Shown here: positions 14,807 to 21,719 of the stretch, piece by piece
Layout: the number at the start of each line of letters is the position of its first letter
How positions within the stretch are numbered: the first letter of the stretch is position 1
From: Candidatus Gastranaerophilales bacterium
GTDB lineage: Bacteria > Cyanobacteriota > Vampirovibrionia > Gastranaerophilales > Gastranaerophilaceae
NCBI GenBank assembly: GCA_947624975.1
Contig: CANQMP010000014.1
Location: 1-46,539 of the forward strand
Direction: 5' to 3'
DNA: 46,539 nucleotides
Notes under the pieces: generated by a model
Databases searched by the model: none
What the model saw: only the letters and a program-made list of their open reading frames with translations
Told to the model about the DNA's origin: nothing
Translations under genes and position numbers: made by a program

Positions 14807-16723
14807 ATGGCAAAAAGTGACGAAAATATCGGTTGTATTGGTACTATTGTTATTATTGTAATATTATTGCCATTTGCCGAAATAATTAGAAAGATACTTT
14901 GTGGTGCCGCTGTGGTAATTTTAGTGGGTACCCTAATTTGGATTATTTGTAAATATCTGTCAAATCCGATTGATAAGTTGTACAATAAAGCTGACAAACT
15001 TTGCAAAAATGGTCAGTACATGGAAGGGATTGAAATATATAAGAAAGCTCATTCATTAGAATCTCTTCCCAATCCATATTTCTTTTATGCGGTCGGATTG
15101 GCATATTATGAGGCAGGTGATTATAAACAGGCTAAACAGTATTTGAAAAATGCTATATCAAAAGACGATAAATACTATCTTTGCCATAATCCAGAATTCT
15201 ATTATGCACTAGCAAGAACGTATTTACGGTTAAATAAATATAAAATTGGACTAACTTACATTGATAAACTTCTAGATAAACTCGACAAAAACAGCATAAA
15301 TTATGAGGAATGTAAAAAGTTTAAAGCCGAGTATCTTTTTAGACAATCTGTGATAGATAAAGATGCTTATAGATATCCCGAAGCAATACAAAATTTAGAA
15401 GAAGCGATTGACCTTATACCTGACAATCTTGATTTTAATAACCAGAGTGAAACCCTCCAAAAATTTGAAAATATGTATGAAGAACTCCAAAAATTATACA
15501 AAGAAGAAGAATTAAAAATTGAAGATTTATACAATCAAGCCGTTGCTTTAAAAGAAAATAAACAGTACAATCAAGCACTGGAAATTATAAATAATTGTAT
15601 TGCCCTTGCAAAAAAGCAAAATATATCCGACAATAAATTTGATACGTTGAAGGAAAGTATTTGTGTCATTATAAATAACATAAAACTTGCTGAAGAAAAA
15701 TATGATATTGCCATCAAGAAATCAAATGAAAAAAGATTTAATGATGCGATACAAAATTTAGAAGAAGCAGTTAAGTTAAATGCTAATAGTGAAAAATACA
15801 AAGATACACTGGAAATATTTAAACAAAAAAGAGTGAATGTACAGAAAAAAGCTGAGGAATTTTATTTAGAATCTGAAAACCATTTTAAAAATAAGGATTT
15901 TGATAAAGCATTATCGAGTATAAATAGTGCGATAGATTTGATAGAAGATAGCAGGTATTCTTCTTTAAAGGCAGATATAGAGAGAGAATATGCAAACATT
16001 ATCGCAGAAAAGGAAGCTGAAGAACTGTATATTAAAGCTAAAACCCTTTATGATAAGACTAAGACAAGCAATCCGAATTATAACGATATTGTTAATTTAC
16101 TGGAGAATGCAAATAAGAAGTGCTTAAAAAATGAATATCAAAACTTTTTGCAAAAAGTAAAATCAGAGAGAGATACTTTATGGGCTGAAGATTTTTACGA
16201 AAATGCTAAGAGCGATTTTAAAAATAAAAGATATGAATCTGCTTTGTCATCCATAAATGAAGCTATTAAACTGTTACCTAATAACAGTATGTATATTGAT
16301 TTAAAACAGAAAATAAATTGGGAAAAGCATGAATATGATACAGAGCAGGAGGCAAACCAATCCCACAAAGACGGTCTTCGAGCATATAATAACGGTGATT
16401 TTGTAGGTGCAATTAATAGCCTTACCCAAGCCTGTAATATAAAACCCGATAACGAGGAATGGCAGGGCTTATTAGAAAAAGTAAAGACACGCAAGATTGA
16501 TATTATGTTTTGCAGTAAAAAAGGGTTATTAACACTCGATTTTATCGATGAGCAAAAAGCTAACGATATCATAAAAGCAAGAAATGACGGTAATATTTGG
16601 TATGGATATGAAGAATTTGCACAGGCATTTAGTTTTCAACCACACCAATACCCAGACATTGAAGAAAAAATTTTATTCCCATTAAAACAAGGGAATAAAT
16701 ACGGCAGGAGGTTAGACGTATAA
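14807..16723 (+). CDS. Membrane-anchored TPR protein with shared C-terminal module and GRRLDV tag
   Basis: 638 residues. A hydrophobic N-terminus (about residues 9-50, one or two helices) anchors it. TPR or TPR-like helices follow (about 55-560), including FYENAKSDFKNKRYESALSS-type units. The last 75 residues repeat the module of the protein at 12256 (KIDIMFCSKKGLLTLDF onward), nearly base for base. It ends KYGRRLDV. The codons for GRR (GGCAGGAGG) also give the Shine-Dalgarno for the next gene, whose ATG overlaps the stop by one base. Likely the membrane-side scaffold partner of the soluble TPR protein. Confidence 0.85.
   Translation: MAKSDENIGCIGTIVIIVILLPFAEIIRKILCGAAVVILVGTLIWIICKYLSNPIDKLYNKADKLCKNGQYMEGIEIYKKAHSLESLPNPYFFYAVGLAYYEAGDYKQAKQYLKNAISKDDKYYLCHNPEFYYALARTYLRLNKYKIGLTYIDKLLDKLDKNSINYEECKKFKAEYLFRQSVIDKDAYRYPEAIQNLEEAIDLIPDNLDFNNQSETLQKFENMYEELQKLYKEEELKIEDLYNQAVALKENKQYNQALEIINNCIALAKKQNISDNKFDTLKESICVIINNIKLAEEKYDIAIKKSNEKRFNDAIQNLEEAVKLNANSEKYKDTLEIFKQKRVNVQKKAEEFYLESENHFKNKDFDKALSSINSAIDLIEDSRYSSLKADIEREYANIIAEKEAEELYIKAKTLYDKTKTSNPNYNDIVNLLENANKKCLKNEYQNFLQKVKSERDTLWAEDFYENAKSDFKNKRYESALSSINEAIKLLPNNSMYIDLKQKINWEKHEYDTEQEANQSHKDGLRAYNNGDFVGAINSLTQACNIKPDNEEWQGLLEKVKTRKIDIMFCSKKGLLTLDFIDEQKANDIIKARNDGNIWYGYEEFAQAFSFQPHQYPDIEEKILFPLKQGNKYGRRLDV
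16491..16623 (+). repeat. 133-bp near-exact repeat in TPR gene 2 (partner 13358-13490)
   Basis: Second copy of the shared module DNA. Identity stops sharply at both ends, with the flanking protein sequence only loosely similar, as expected for a conversion tract. Confidence 0.9.
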
Positions 16724-17448
16724 TGTCAAGACGTGGTGATTACAGGACTTATTACACAACAATTAAAGCCCTTATTGTATTTATTATTGCAGCTATTACG
16801 GTGTTGTTCAGGTTTTTAAAAGAAGTAAACCGATTGAAATTATGGGGTGAACTTGCTAAATCATTATTGATTTCATTTATAAGTTTAACAATCATTGCTG
16901 CAATAGCACAAGTTAGTGAAGAAGTTGCAGGGCTTTTAGTAATTGCAGGGCTGATTTATTTTTGTTGGTGGTGGCATAAAAAATTATCCTATACAGATAC
17001 ACGGCTTAATGCAGATATGTGGCAACAACGTCAATGGTGGTGGACTTTAGACGGTTGGCAATTTGAGCAGGAAGTAGCAAAAGTATTTAGAATAAATGGC
17101 TATAAAGCAACAGTAACAAAGGGGAGTGGCGATGGTGGAGTTGATATTATCCTTAAGCAGGGCGACTATACCGCTATAGTCCAATGCAAGCACTATCAAA
17201 ATCCTGTACCGCCTGAACCAGTGAGAGCATTGTGGGGTTGTAAAGACGATTTTGGCGCAGATGAAGTTATCATGGTTGCTTCATCGGGATTAACCGAAGC
17301 AAGTGCTAAATTTGTACAAAACAAGCCTAATTATAAGGTGCTGAACCTTGACGATATAATCCGAATGAGTCAGCAAGTTAGTACCTTTTCATCACAAGCT
17401 GATTATGTTACAAGTGATAGGAAATACGGTAGAAAGTTAGATATATAG
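16723..17448 (+). CDS. Membrane-anchored Mrr-type restriction endonuclease-like protein with GRKLDI tag
   Basis: 241 residues. Residues about 12-90 contain three predicted membrane helices. Residues about 105-210 form an Mrr-like PD-(D/E)xK nuclease domain: WQFEQEVAKVF, then GSGDGGVDIIL with the catalytic Asp, then AIVQCKHY with the Q-x-K pair. The catalytic residues are intact. Such membrane-tethered Mrr domains are common in defence systems, where they cut incoming or modified DNA. It is the last gene of the operon and ends KYGRKLDI, so the tag is not explained by a following ribosome binding site. Effector role is inference. Confidence 0.85.
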   Translation: MSRRGDYRTYYTTIKALIVFIIAAITVLFRFLKEVNRLKLWGELAKSLLISFISLTIIAAIAQVSEEVAGLLVIAGLIYFCWWWHKKLSYTDTRLNADMWQQRQWWWTLDGWQFEQEVAKVFRINGYKATVTKGSGDGGVDIILKQGDYTAIVQCKHYQNPVPPEPVRALWGCKDDFGADEVIMVASSGLTEASAKFVQNKPNYKVLNLDDIIRMSQQVSTFSSQADYVTSDRKYGRKLDI

Positions 17449-17630
17449 TAAATGTTATAGTCAAAGCTACTGATTCAAGGCAAAATTCGTATGTTGTAAT
17501 TTCTTCATTGAACACCTAACTTTTTATGGACTGTTAAAAGTTTAAAACAACAGTATAATCAAAAGGAAAGAGTAGCCAAACATTATGACTACTCACTTAT
17601 ACACAAAAGAACTGAGAAACGATTATTTTG

Positions 17631-18179
17631 CTATAACTCAAAATTTTGCAATGTGCTTTCAACATTATCTTGTGTAATTCCGATATATCTTAAAGTTATT
17701 GAAGGGCTTGAATGATTGAGCAAGTATTGAAGTATAGCAACATCATGAAATGTTTGATAATGGTGATAACCGAAAGTTTTTCTTAATGTGTGTGTACCTA
17801 CAGAATCATTAATGCCAGCTTTTTTGCAAGCCTCATTTATTATCATATATGCCATAACTCTTGTAATTGGTCTGTTTTTTCCGTTACGGCTTTTGAATAG
17901 GTATTCGTTGTCGGATTTTCCCTTGGTATAATCATCAATCATTGATTGAAGATTACCAAGCAAAGGAAACCTTTTTATTTTGCCTGTTTTCTGTTCTTTA
18001 ATCTCAACATGGCTTTTGCCCTTTACATCAATAACTTTCAGTTTAAGTAAATCCGATATTCTCAAACCTATATTTATTCCCATTGTAAACAGCAATAAAT
18101 CCCTTGTTCCGTTACATCTTAGGTATGATTTAATTTCTTCAATTTTGTTCTTTTCTCTGATTGGTTGAACGTGCTTCAT
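17631..18179 (-). CDS. Short tyrosine recombinase 2 (catalytic domain only)
   Basis: 182 residues, same architecture as recombinase 1 at 8774: Arg in IGLRISD, Lys in KEQKTGK, HTLRKTFG, NHSSPSIT and Tyr in LRYIGI; both end NFEL. GAGGTGA precedes the ATG. It points toward the cargo operon from the right, convergent with it. Its upstream region (18205-18345) has four copies of a TGTTAA word in direct and inverted order, unlike the CCACAA sites near recombinase 1, so the two enzymes may have different targets. The pair may mark the ends of a nested cassette. Confidence 0.85.
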   Translation of the reverse strand: MKHVQPIREKNKIEEIKSYLRCNGTRDLLLFTMGINIGLRISDLLKLKVIDVKGKSHVEIKEQKTGKIKRFPLLGNLQSMIDDYTKGKSDNEYLFKSRNGKNRPITRVMAYMIINEACKKAGINDSVGTHTLRKTFGYHHYQTFHDVAILQYLLNHSSPSITLRYIGITQDNVESTLQNFEL

Positions 18180-18204
18180 TTTATCACCTCATTTCCTTAT
18201 GTTT

Positions 18205-18345
18205 TGTTAAGTTGAATTTACGCTTGTAAATCATTGTGTTAAGTTGAGTTCTTGTTTTTCTGAGAGCTTATGCCCTTAATCCTTTGACAGTCTATATTTA
18301 AGTCGTTTTTATCGAATTTAACAAAATACCTATTGTGTTAAATTC
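18205..18345. repeat. Cluster of TGTTAA-type repeats upstream of recombinase 2
   Basis: Direct repeats TGTTAAGTTGA at 18205-18215 and 18237-18247, and an inverted pair GAATTTAACA (18314-18323) / TGTTAAATTC (18336-18345). A short stem ATTTAC/GTAAAT lies between the direct copies. These are candidate recombinase or operator sites. Confidence 0.55.
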
Positions 18346-18355
18346 AGGAGAAAAT

Positions 18356-18754
18356 CTACCATTCAAACTTCTTTTTATAATCTGAAATTTTCAGTGGCTT
18401 GAAATTGAAATCTAAGTTGATAAGTGGTATAGCTTTAAAAATATACTCTAAATCAATATAACCAGCCTCTAGAGTACCGTGTCCTATACTGGTATATCCA
18501 AAATGTTCACGGCTTTTCTTATCAATTTCCGTAACATATATGTCAATATTGCCGTAAAAATAATGTAACACTGGTTTGACACTGTCTCCTTTTTCGTCCG
18601 TTTCATATAGTGCTGGAGCCTTGGCAACTACTTTACTGATTTTCTTTGCCACGTCAAGAAAGTAAGAACCTTCCGCACCGCTCAAACCGCTAAGGAAACA
18701 TAATGCCTGACTTTCGGGCATAAATTTCAAAATATTATCCACATATTGGTTCAT
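18356..18754 (-). CDS. Hypothetical protein, possibly DUF2958-like
   Basis: 132 residues with GAGGTC before the ATG. The segment VLHYFYGNIDIYVTEID followed by FGYTSIGHGTLEAGYIDLEY recalls DUF2958, a small family of phage and plasmid accessory proteins, but the match is from memory and partial. It is the second gene of a leftward pair with 18791-19081 in the element's right part. Function unknown. Confidence 0.6.
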   Translation of the reverse strand: MNQYVDNILKFMPESQALCFLSGLSGAEGSYFLDVAKKISKVVAKAPALYETDEKGDSVKPVLHYFYGNIDIYVTEIDKKSREHFGYTSIGHGTLEAGYIDLEYIFKAIPLINLDFNFKPLKISDYKKKFEW

Positions 18755-18790
18755 TGTTCTGACCTCGAATGAGGAGTGTAGGGCGGAACC

Positions 18791-19081
18791 CTACACAACC
18801 TCAAATTTCAGATAACTAGTGACCTTAAGAAGTGCCTTATATATCTCACTGTATCTGGTTTTAAGTGCCTTTGTATCGACATTGTTTCTAGTGATTTCTT
18901 GAAGTTTGAATGTAAACATACCAGCTTTAAGTTCAAATACATTCGCTTTTGTCATAACTTCTTTAACTTCGGCTACCTTTTCGTCCCTAAGTTCTTTCAA
19001 CTCTGCGATTTTGCTGTCAAGAGCTTTAATAACTCTTGCATTGTCTTCTAAATTGATGTTTGTTGCAATTACTGTTGTCAT
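18791..19081 (-). CDS. Small phage/element accessory protein
   Basis: 96 residues, AAAGGAG before the ATG. The first 50 residues form a charged coiled-coil-like helix (DSKIAELKELRDEKVAEVKE), and the end (NVDTKALKTRYSEIYKALLK) resembles a C-terminal pattern seen in small phage early proteins. I cannot name a family. It has a recognisable promoter (19117-19145) and probably drives 18356-18754 as well. Confidence 0.6.
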   Translation of the reverse strand: MTTVIATNINLEDNARVIKALDSKIAELKELRDEKVAEVKEVMTKANVFELKAGMFTFKLQEITRNNVDTKALKTRYSEIYKALLKVTSYLKFEVV

Positions 19082-19116
19082 AATCGTTTCTCCTTTCGTT
19101 TGCTGACTACGTTAAC

Positions 19117-19145
19117 ATCATGTCACTAATCCGTGAATTTGTCAA
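19117..19145 (-). promoter_or_regulatory. Promoter of the leftward accessory pair
   Basis: Minus strand TTGACA (19140-19145), 17-base spacer, CATGAT (19117-19122). A second TTGACC word lies further upstream, so tandem sites are possible. Confidence 0.5.
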
Positions 19146-19232
19146 CAAATTTTGCCATTGGTCAACACAAAAATTTACAAAATAGTGACACCTCTTATAA
19201 ATAGTGGTATTGTAAAAAAGGGGTATAAAATT

Positions 19233-19523
19233 ATGGCAAAGATATATTCAGTTAATACAAAGCACTTGCAGGATAAACTAAGGGCTAAAATAAAAGAGCT
19301 AATGAAAGAGAAGGGACTAGATGCTCAGGCACTTGCTGATAAGTTAAAAGATAATTATAAAGGTTACTCTGATTCACGGACAAATGTGCTTAATAAACTT
19401 AAAAGAGCATCGATAAAATACACGGAAGCAGTGCAAATATTTGACGTGCTTGGTTATGAGTTAAAATTGGTTCCCAAAAGTACAATAGAGACCCCAAAAT
19501 ATGAAGATTCTAAACAAAAATAA
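19233..19523 (+). CDS. Small HTH-type protein
   Basis: 96 residues from the ATG at 19233, with AAAAGGGG upstream; the longer reading from 19152 lacks a good start. The pattern LRAKIKELMKEKGLDAQALADKLKDNYKGYSDSR...VLNKLKR is that of a lambda-repressor-like helix-turn-helix. It sits alone between the accessory genes and the repressor, in the regulatory part of the element. Probably a DNA-binding regulator; no closer assignment possible. Confidence 0.6.
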   Translation: MAKIYSVNTKHLQDKLRAKIKELMKEKGLDAQALADKLKDNYKGYSDSRTNVLNKLKRASIKYTEAVQIFDVLGYELKLVPKSTIETPKYEDSKQK

Positions 19524-19582
19524 TAGGCTGACAAATTTTTTAGAATGGTGGAAAAGTTACCATTTGAAAGTATAGGGTTTTA

Positions 19583-19993
19583 TTATAAATGGCGTGACCT
19601 AGTATAAGTAACAGTAGATTGAGTTTGTATAAATGTATCTATTAGTGCAATGAGAGTTGGTAAATTATCTTTCTTTACACCATACCTAAGTAATACGTGT
19701 TCAACGTCCTCTTTACTGCATTTATTAGCTTCTTGTACTTTCTCAATTTTCCCTTGTATAAGACTTGTAAACATATCCTCTGGTAATTGCAATGCACTTG
19801 CTAACTTAATGAAATTAGCAAGAGTCGGAACACGTCCTCTATGATTTATTAAGTCAGAAATCACACCAACGCTAACTCCTGACTTTTGTGAAAGTTCAGC
19901 AACAGTCAATCCTAACAATTCTCTTTGCTCTTGGATTACGTTTCCAATTACATCGAGCATGGAATCTATATTTATTTCTTCATGATTATTCAT
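19583..19993 (-). CDS. XRE-family repressor, cI-like
   Basis: 136 residues from the ATG at 19993. Residues about 15-75 form an XRE helix-turn-helix (LLGLTVAELSQKSGVSVGVI, then LINHRGRVPTLANFIKLASAL). The C-terminal half is helical, without a visible LexA-type protease dyad. It is transcribed away from the excisionase-integrase pair, the usual place for an element's master repressor. The -10 box ends only 6 bases before the ATG, so the message is probably leaderless, as for lambda cI from its maintenance promoter. Likely target is the palindrome at 20093-20122. Confidence 0.85.
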   Translation of the reverse strand: MNNHEEINIDSMLDVIGNVIQEQRELLGLTVAELSQKSGVSVGVISDLINHRGRVPTLANFIKLASALQLPEDMFTSLIQGKIEKVQEANKCSKEDVEHVLLRYGVKKDNLPTLIALIDTFIQTQSTVTYTRSRHL

Positions 19994-19999
19994 AAGAAC

Positions 20000-20027
20000 A
20001 TTATACCACAACCTGTCAAATATGCAA
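20000..20027 (-). promoter_or_regulatory. Promoter of the repressor, likely giving a leaderless mRNA
   Basis: Minus strand TTGCAT (20022-20027), 16-base spacer ending in TGG (extended -10), TATAAT (20000-20005). The start site should fall at or next to the ATG at 19993. Confidence 0.65.
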
Positions 20028-20062
20028 TATCGAAGATTTCAGAAAAAATATTCGCAAAATGG

Positions 20063-20091
20063 TTGACAAAATTCCGACTCTGTGTTAGAAT
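20063..20091 (+). promoter_or_regulatory. Promoter of the excisionase-integrase operon
   Basis: Consensus -35 TTGACA (20063-20068), 17-base spacer, TAGAAT (20086-20091). Divergent from the repressor promoter 36 bases away. Confidence 0.75.
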
Positions 20092-20092
20092 G

Positions 20093-20122
20093 TTTTTACA
20101 TTCGATATGTCGAATGTAAAAA
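20093..20122. promoter_or_regulatory. 30-bp palindromic operator at the integrase promoter start site
   Basis: TTTTTACATTCGA (20093-20105), centre TATG, then TCGAATGTAAAAA (20110-20122): a perfect 13-bp dyad directly downstream of the -10 box, over the expected transcription start. The natural reading is the repressor's operator. It would also form a 5' hairpin in the mRNA. Confidence 0.75.
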
Positions 20123-20163
20123 CGAGATACACTACAATAAAACGAATGCTGAAAGGAGAAAAA

Positions 20164-20418
20164 ATGCATTTAAAAGAATACATAACCGATAAGGTGTCGG
20201 AAAGGACAGAACCTCAAGATTTAATGTCTATCAGAGAACTCAGCCTGAAACATGGTTACAATTATGACTATCTCTACAAACATTCAATACTAAGAGGTAA
20301 CATTACCGTGTATTTTAGAGGGATTTGGAAACTTAGTGAGAGTGAAGTCCTAGAGTTTAGCCATAACCTAGCAGAAAAAAGGTTGCAGAGAATAAGAGTT
20401 GGTAAAGGAGGTGAATGA
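20164..20418 (+). CDS. Excisionase-like small HTH protein
   Basis: 84 residues from the ATG at 20164 with AAAGGAG upstream (a reading from 20107 would start inside the operator). The segment LMSIRELSLKHGYNYDYLYK followed by GIWKLSESEVLEFSHNL resembles MerR-like winged helix excisionases. It overlaps or touches the integrase gene (stop 20416-20418), the standard xis-int order. Expected to direct excision of the element. Confidence 0.65.
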   Translation: MHLKEYITDKVSERTEPQDLMSIRELSLKHGYNYDYLYKHSILRGNITVYFRGIWKLSESEVLEFSHNLAEKRLQRIRVGKGGE

Positions 20419-20420
20419 TA

Positions 20421-21515
20421 ATGGCTGGCTCAAGTAAAAAAAAACATGAAAGTAAAGGTAAAATAGTCTCATACTATACAGCTACTTGGTACGATATGTA
20501 TGGTAAGCAACATACAGGGGGACATTTTAAAAATAGAGCTGATGCAATAAAGTACGGTTCAGAGCAAGAAAATCGTCAAACCAGTGTAGCAAATATTACC
20601 TTTGAACATATCTTTAAACCATACATGGAACATGTATTGCCAAAGCTTTCTCATACTACATATAAAACATATAATCTGTACATTGAAAATCACCTTAAGA
20701 AGTTATTTACAGTAAAATATGAAAAAATAAGTTCAGTAGATTTGCAGAAGTTTATTGATGAGATTGAACAATCTCGTACACCATTTGTAGCTCAGTTATG
20801 CTTAAAAATTGCGAAAGCCGTTTGTAATTATGCCCTCAAACATAAACTTATAAACGAAAATAAGTTTCTAGCCGTAAATAATGTTATAGTCCCGTCTCCG
20901 GAAAAACACCACTTGACCGAGACTCAAGAAAAAAAAGTATTAAATGCTTGCCAAAAACTATATCCAAGGTATTACGTTTTATTGGCTACGCTTATGGGAA
21001 CTGGCATGCGTATTGGAGAACTCATTGCTCTTGAAGTTACTGATATTAATTACGAAAACAAGAGTATAAAGGTCAATAAACAATTTACCAAAGGGAAGCT
21101 CAAGGACGGGACAAAAAACCCTGCTAGAAAAATTCAGGTTAAAGAACGCGAAGTATATATAACGGACGACATTGTTGCTCTTTTATTGGAATACACTAAC
21201 TCTTTACCCAAGGGTACAAAATTATTATTTCCAAACAAAGTTAATGGGTATTTAAACGATAAAAATCTTAGGATACGAGTGTGGAAACCACTACTAGATT
21301 TTGTTGATATAACTGATAGGGTACGACTTCACGATTTAAGGGGTTCGTATGCGGATATTGCTCTCCAGCACGGAGCTAGCATTAAATTCATACAAAATCA
21401 ACTGGGACATTCAAAAGCTGAAACTACTTTGAACATATACATGAAAAATAATGACGATGCTATAAAGAAAGCACTTGAACAAATGAAAGGAGTATTCAAA
21501 AATGAAGAAATATGA
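20421..21515 (+). CDS. int: Tyrosine integrase of the element
   Basis: 364 residues from the ATG at 20421, which has AGGAGG 9 bases upstream (ATG 20415 is too close). Three parts: an arm-type DNA-binding domain (about 10-45, YYTATWYDMYGKQHTGGHF), a core-binding helical domain (about 55-165) and the catalytic domain with Arg in GTGMRIGEL, HDLRGSYAD, LGHSKAETT and Tyr in LNIYMK. It is of the Tn916/phage integrase class that uses tRNA genes as attB. It lies 66 bases from the tRNA-Gly it uses. Confidence 0.92.
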   Translation: MAGSSKKKHESKGKIVSYYTATWYDMYGKQHTGGHFKNRADAIKYGSEQENRQTSVANITFEHIFKPYMEHVLPKLSHTTYKTYNLYIENHLKKLFTVKYEKISSVDLQKFIDEIEQSRTPFVAQLCLKIAKAVCNYALKHKLINENKFLAVNNVIVPSPEKHHLTETQEKKVLNACQKLYPRYYVLLATLMGTGMRIGELIALEVTDINYENKSIKVNKQFTKGKLKDGTKNPARKIQVKEREVYITDDIVALLLEYTNSLPKGTKLLFPNKVNGYLNDKNLRIRVWKPLLDFVDITDRVRLHDLRGSYADIALQHGASIKFIQNQLGHSKAETTLNIYMKNNDDAIKKALEQMKGVFKNEEI

Positions 21516-21534
21516 GCAAAATGAAAGCAAAATT
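21515..21534 (+). repeat. Arm-type repeat, right end
   Basis: AGCAAAATGAAAGCAAAATT, 19 of 20 identical to 5128-5147 in direct orientation. It begins at the last base of the integrase gene and ends 47 bases before the attR core. Confidence 0.55.
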
Positions 21535-21545
21535 GCTTATACAAT

Positions 21546-21576
21546 AAAAGACAAGAGCCTAAAACTCTTGTCTTTT
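21546..21576. terminator. Bidirectional terminator supplied by the element
   Basis: Stem AAAAGACAAGAG / CTCTTGTCTTTT with loop CCTAAAA. On the plus strand it ends the integrase message; on the minus strand it lies 5 bases after the tRNA-Gly 3' end and so replaces the terminator displaced to 4921-4950. Confidence 0.8.
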
Positions 21577-21581
21577 ATGGA

Positions 21582-21623
21582 GCGGGAGACGAGGCTCGAA
21601 CTCGCGACATCCTCCTTGGCAAG
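21582..21623 (-). repeat. attR core, inside the functional tRNA-Gly
   Basis: Identical to 4955-4996 over 42 bases. The element's copy restores the 3' part of the tRNA, so the host keeps a working gene. Confidence 0.9.
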
Positions 21624-21652
21624 GAGGCATTCTACCACTGAATTACCCCCGC
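21582..21652 (-). tRNA. tRNA-Gly (GCC)
   Basis: 71 nt on the minus strand with acceptor GCGGGGG / CTCCCGC, anticodon loop TTGCCAA in stem CCTCC/GGAGG, and T-arm GAGTTCGAGCC. The 3' 42 bases derive from the integrated element. No encoded CCA. Confidence 0.95.
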
Positions 21653-21719
21653 ATCGGGTTGTGTTTCTATTATAAACATAAATATATTTTTTTTGCAACA
21701 ACTTTTTTTTAAATTTTTT

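Larger units (their letters stand above)
4955..21623. mobile_element. Integrative element inserted into tRNA-Gly(GCC), about 16.7 kb
   Basis: The boundaries are two identical 42-bp copies of the tRNA-Gly 3' end (4955-4996 and 21582-21623). The right copy completes a functional tRNA; the left copy continues into unrelated sequence. Inside are a full-length tyrosine integrase next to the tRNA, an excisionase-sized HTH gene, a divergently transcribed repressor, phage/plasmid-like small genes, a possible replication protein and a large cargo operon. I see no virion structural, packaging or conjugation genes, so this fits an integrative mobilisable element, satellite or integrated plasmid. Matching 20-bp repeats near both ends (5128-5147, 21515-21534) support the call. 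Confidence 0.9.
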
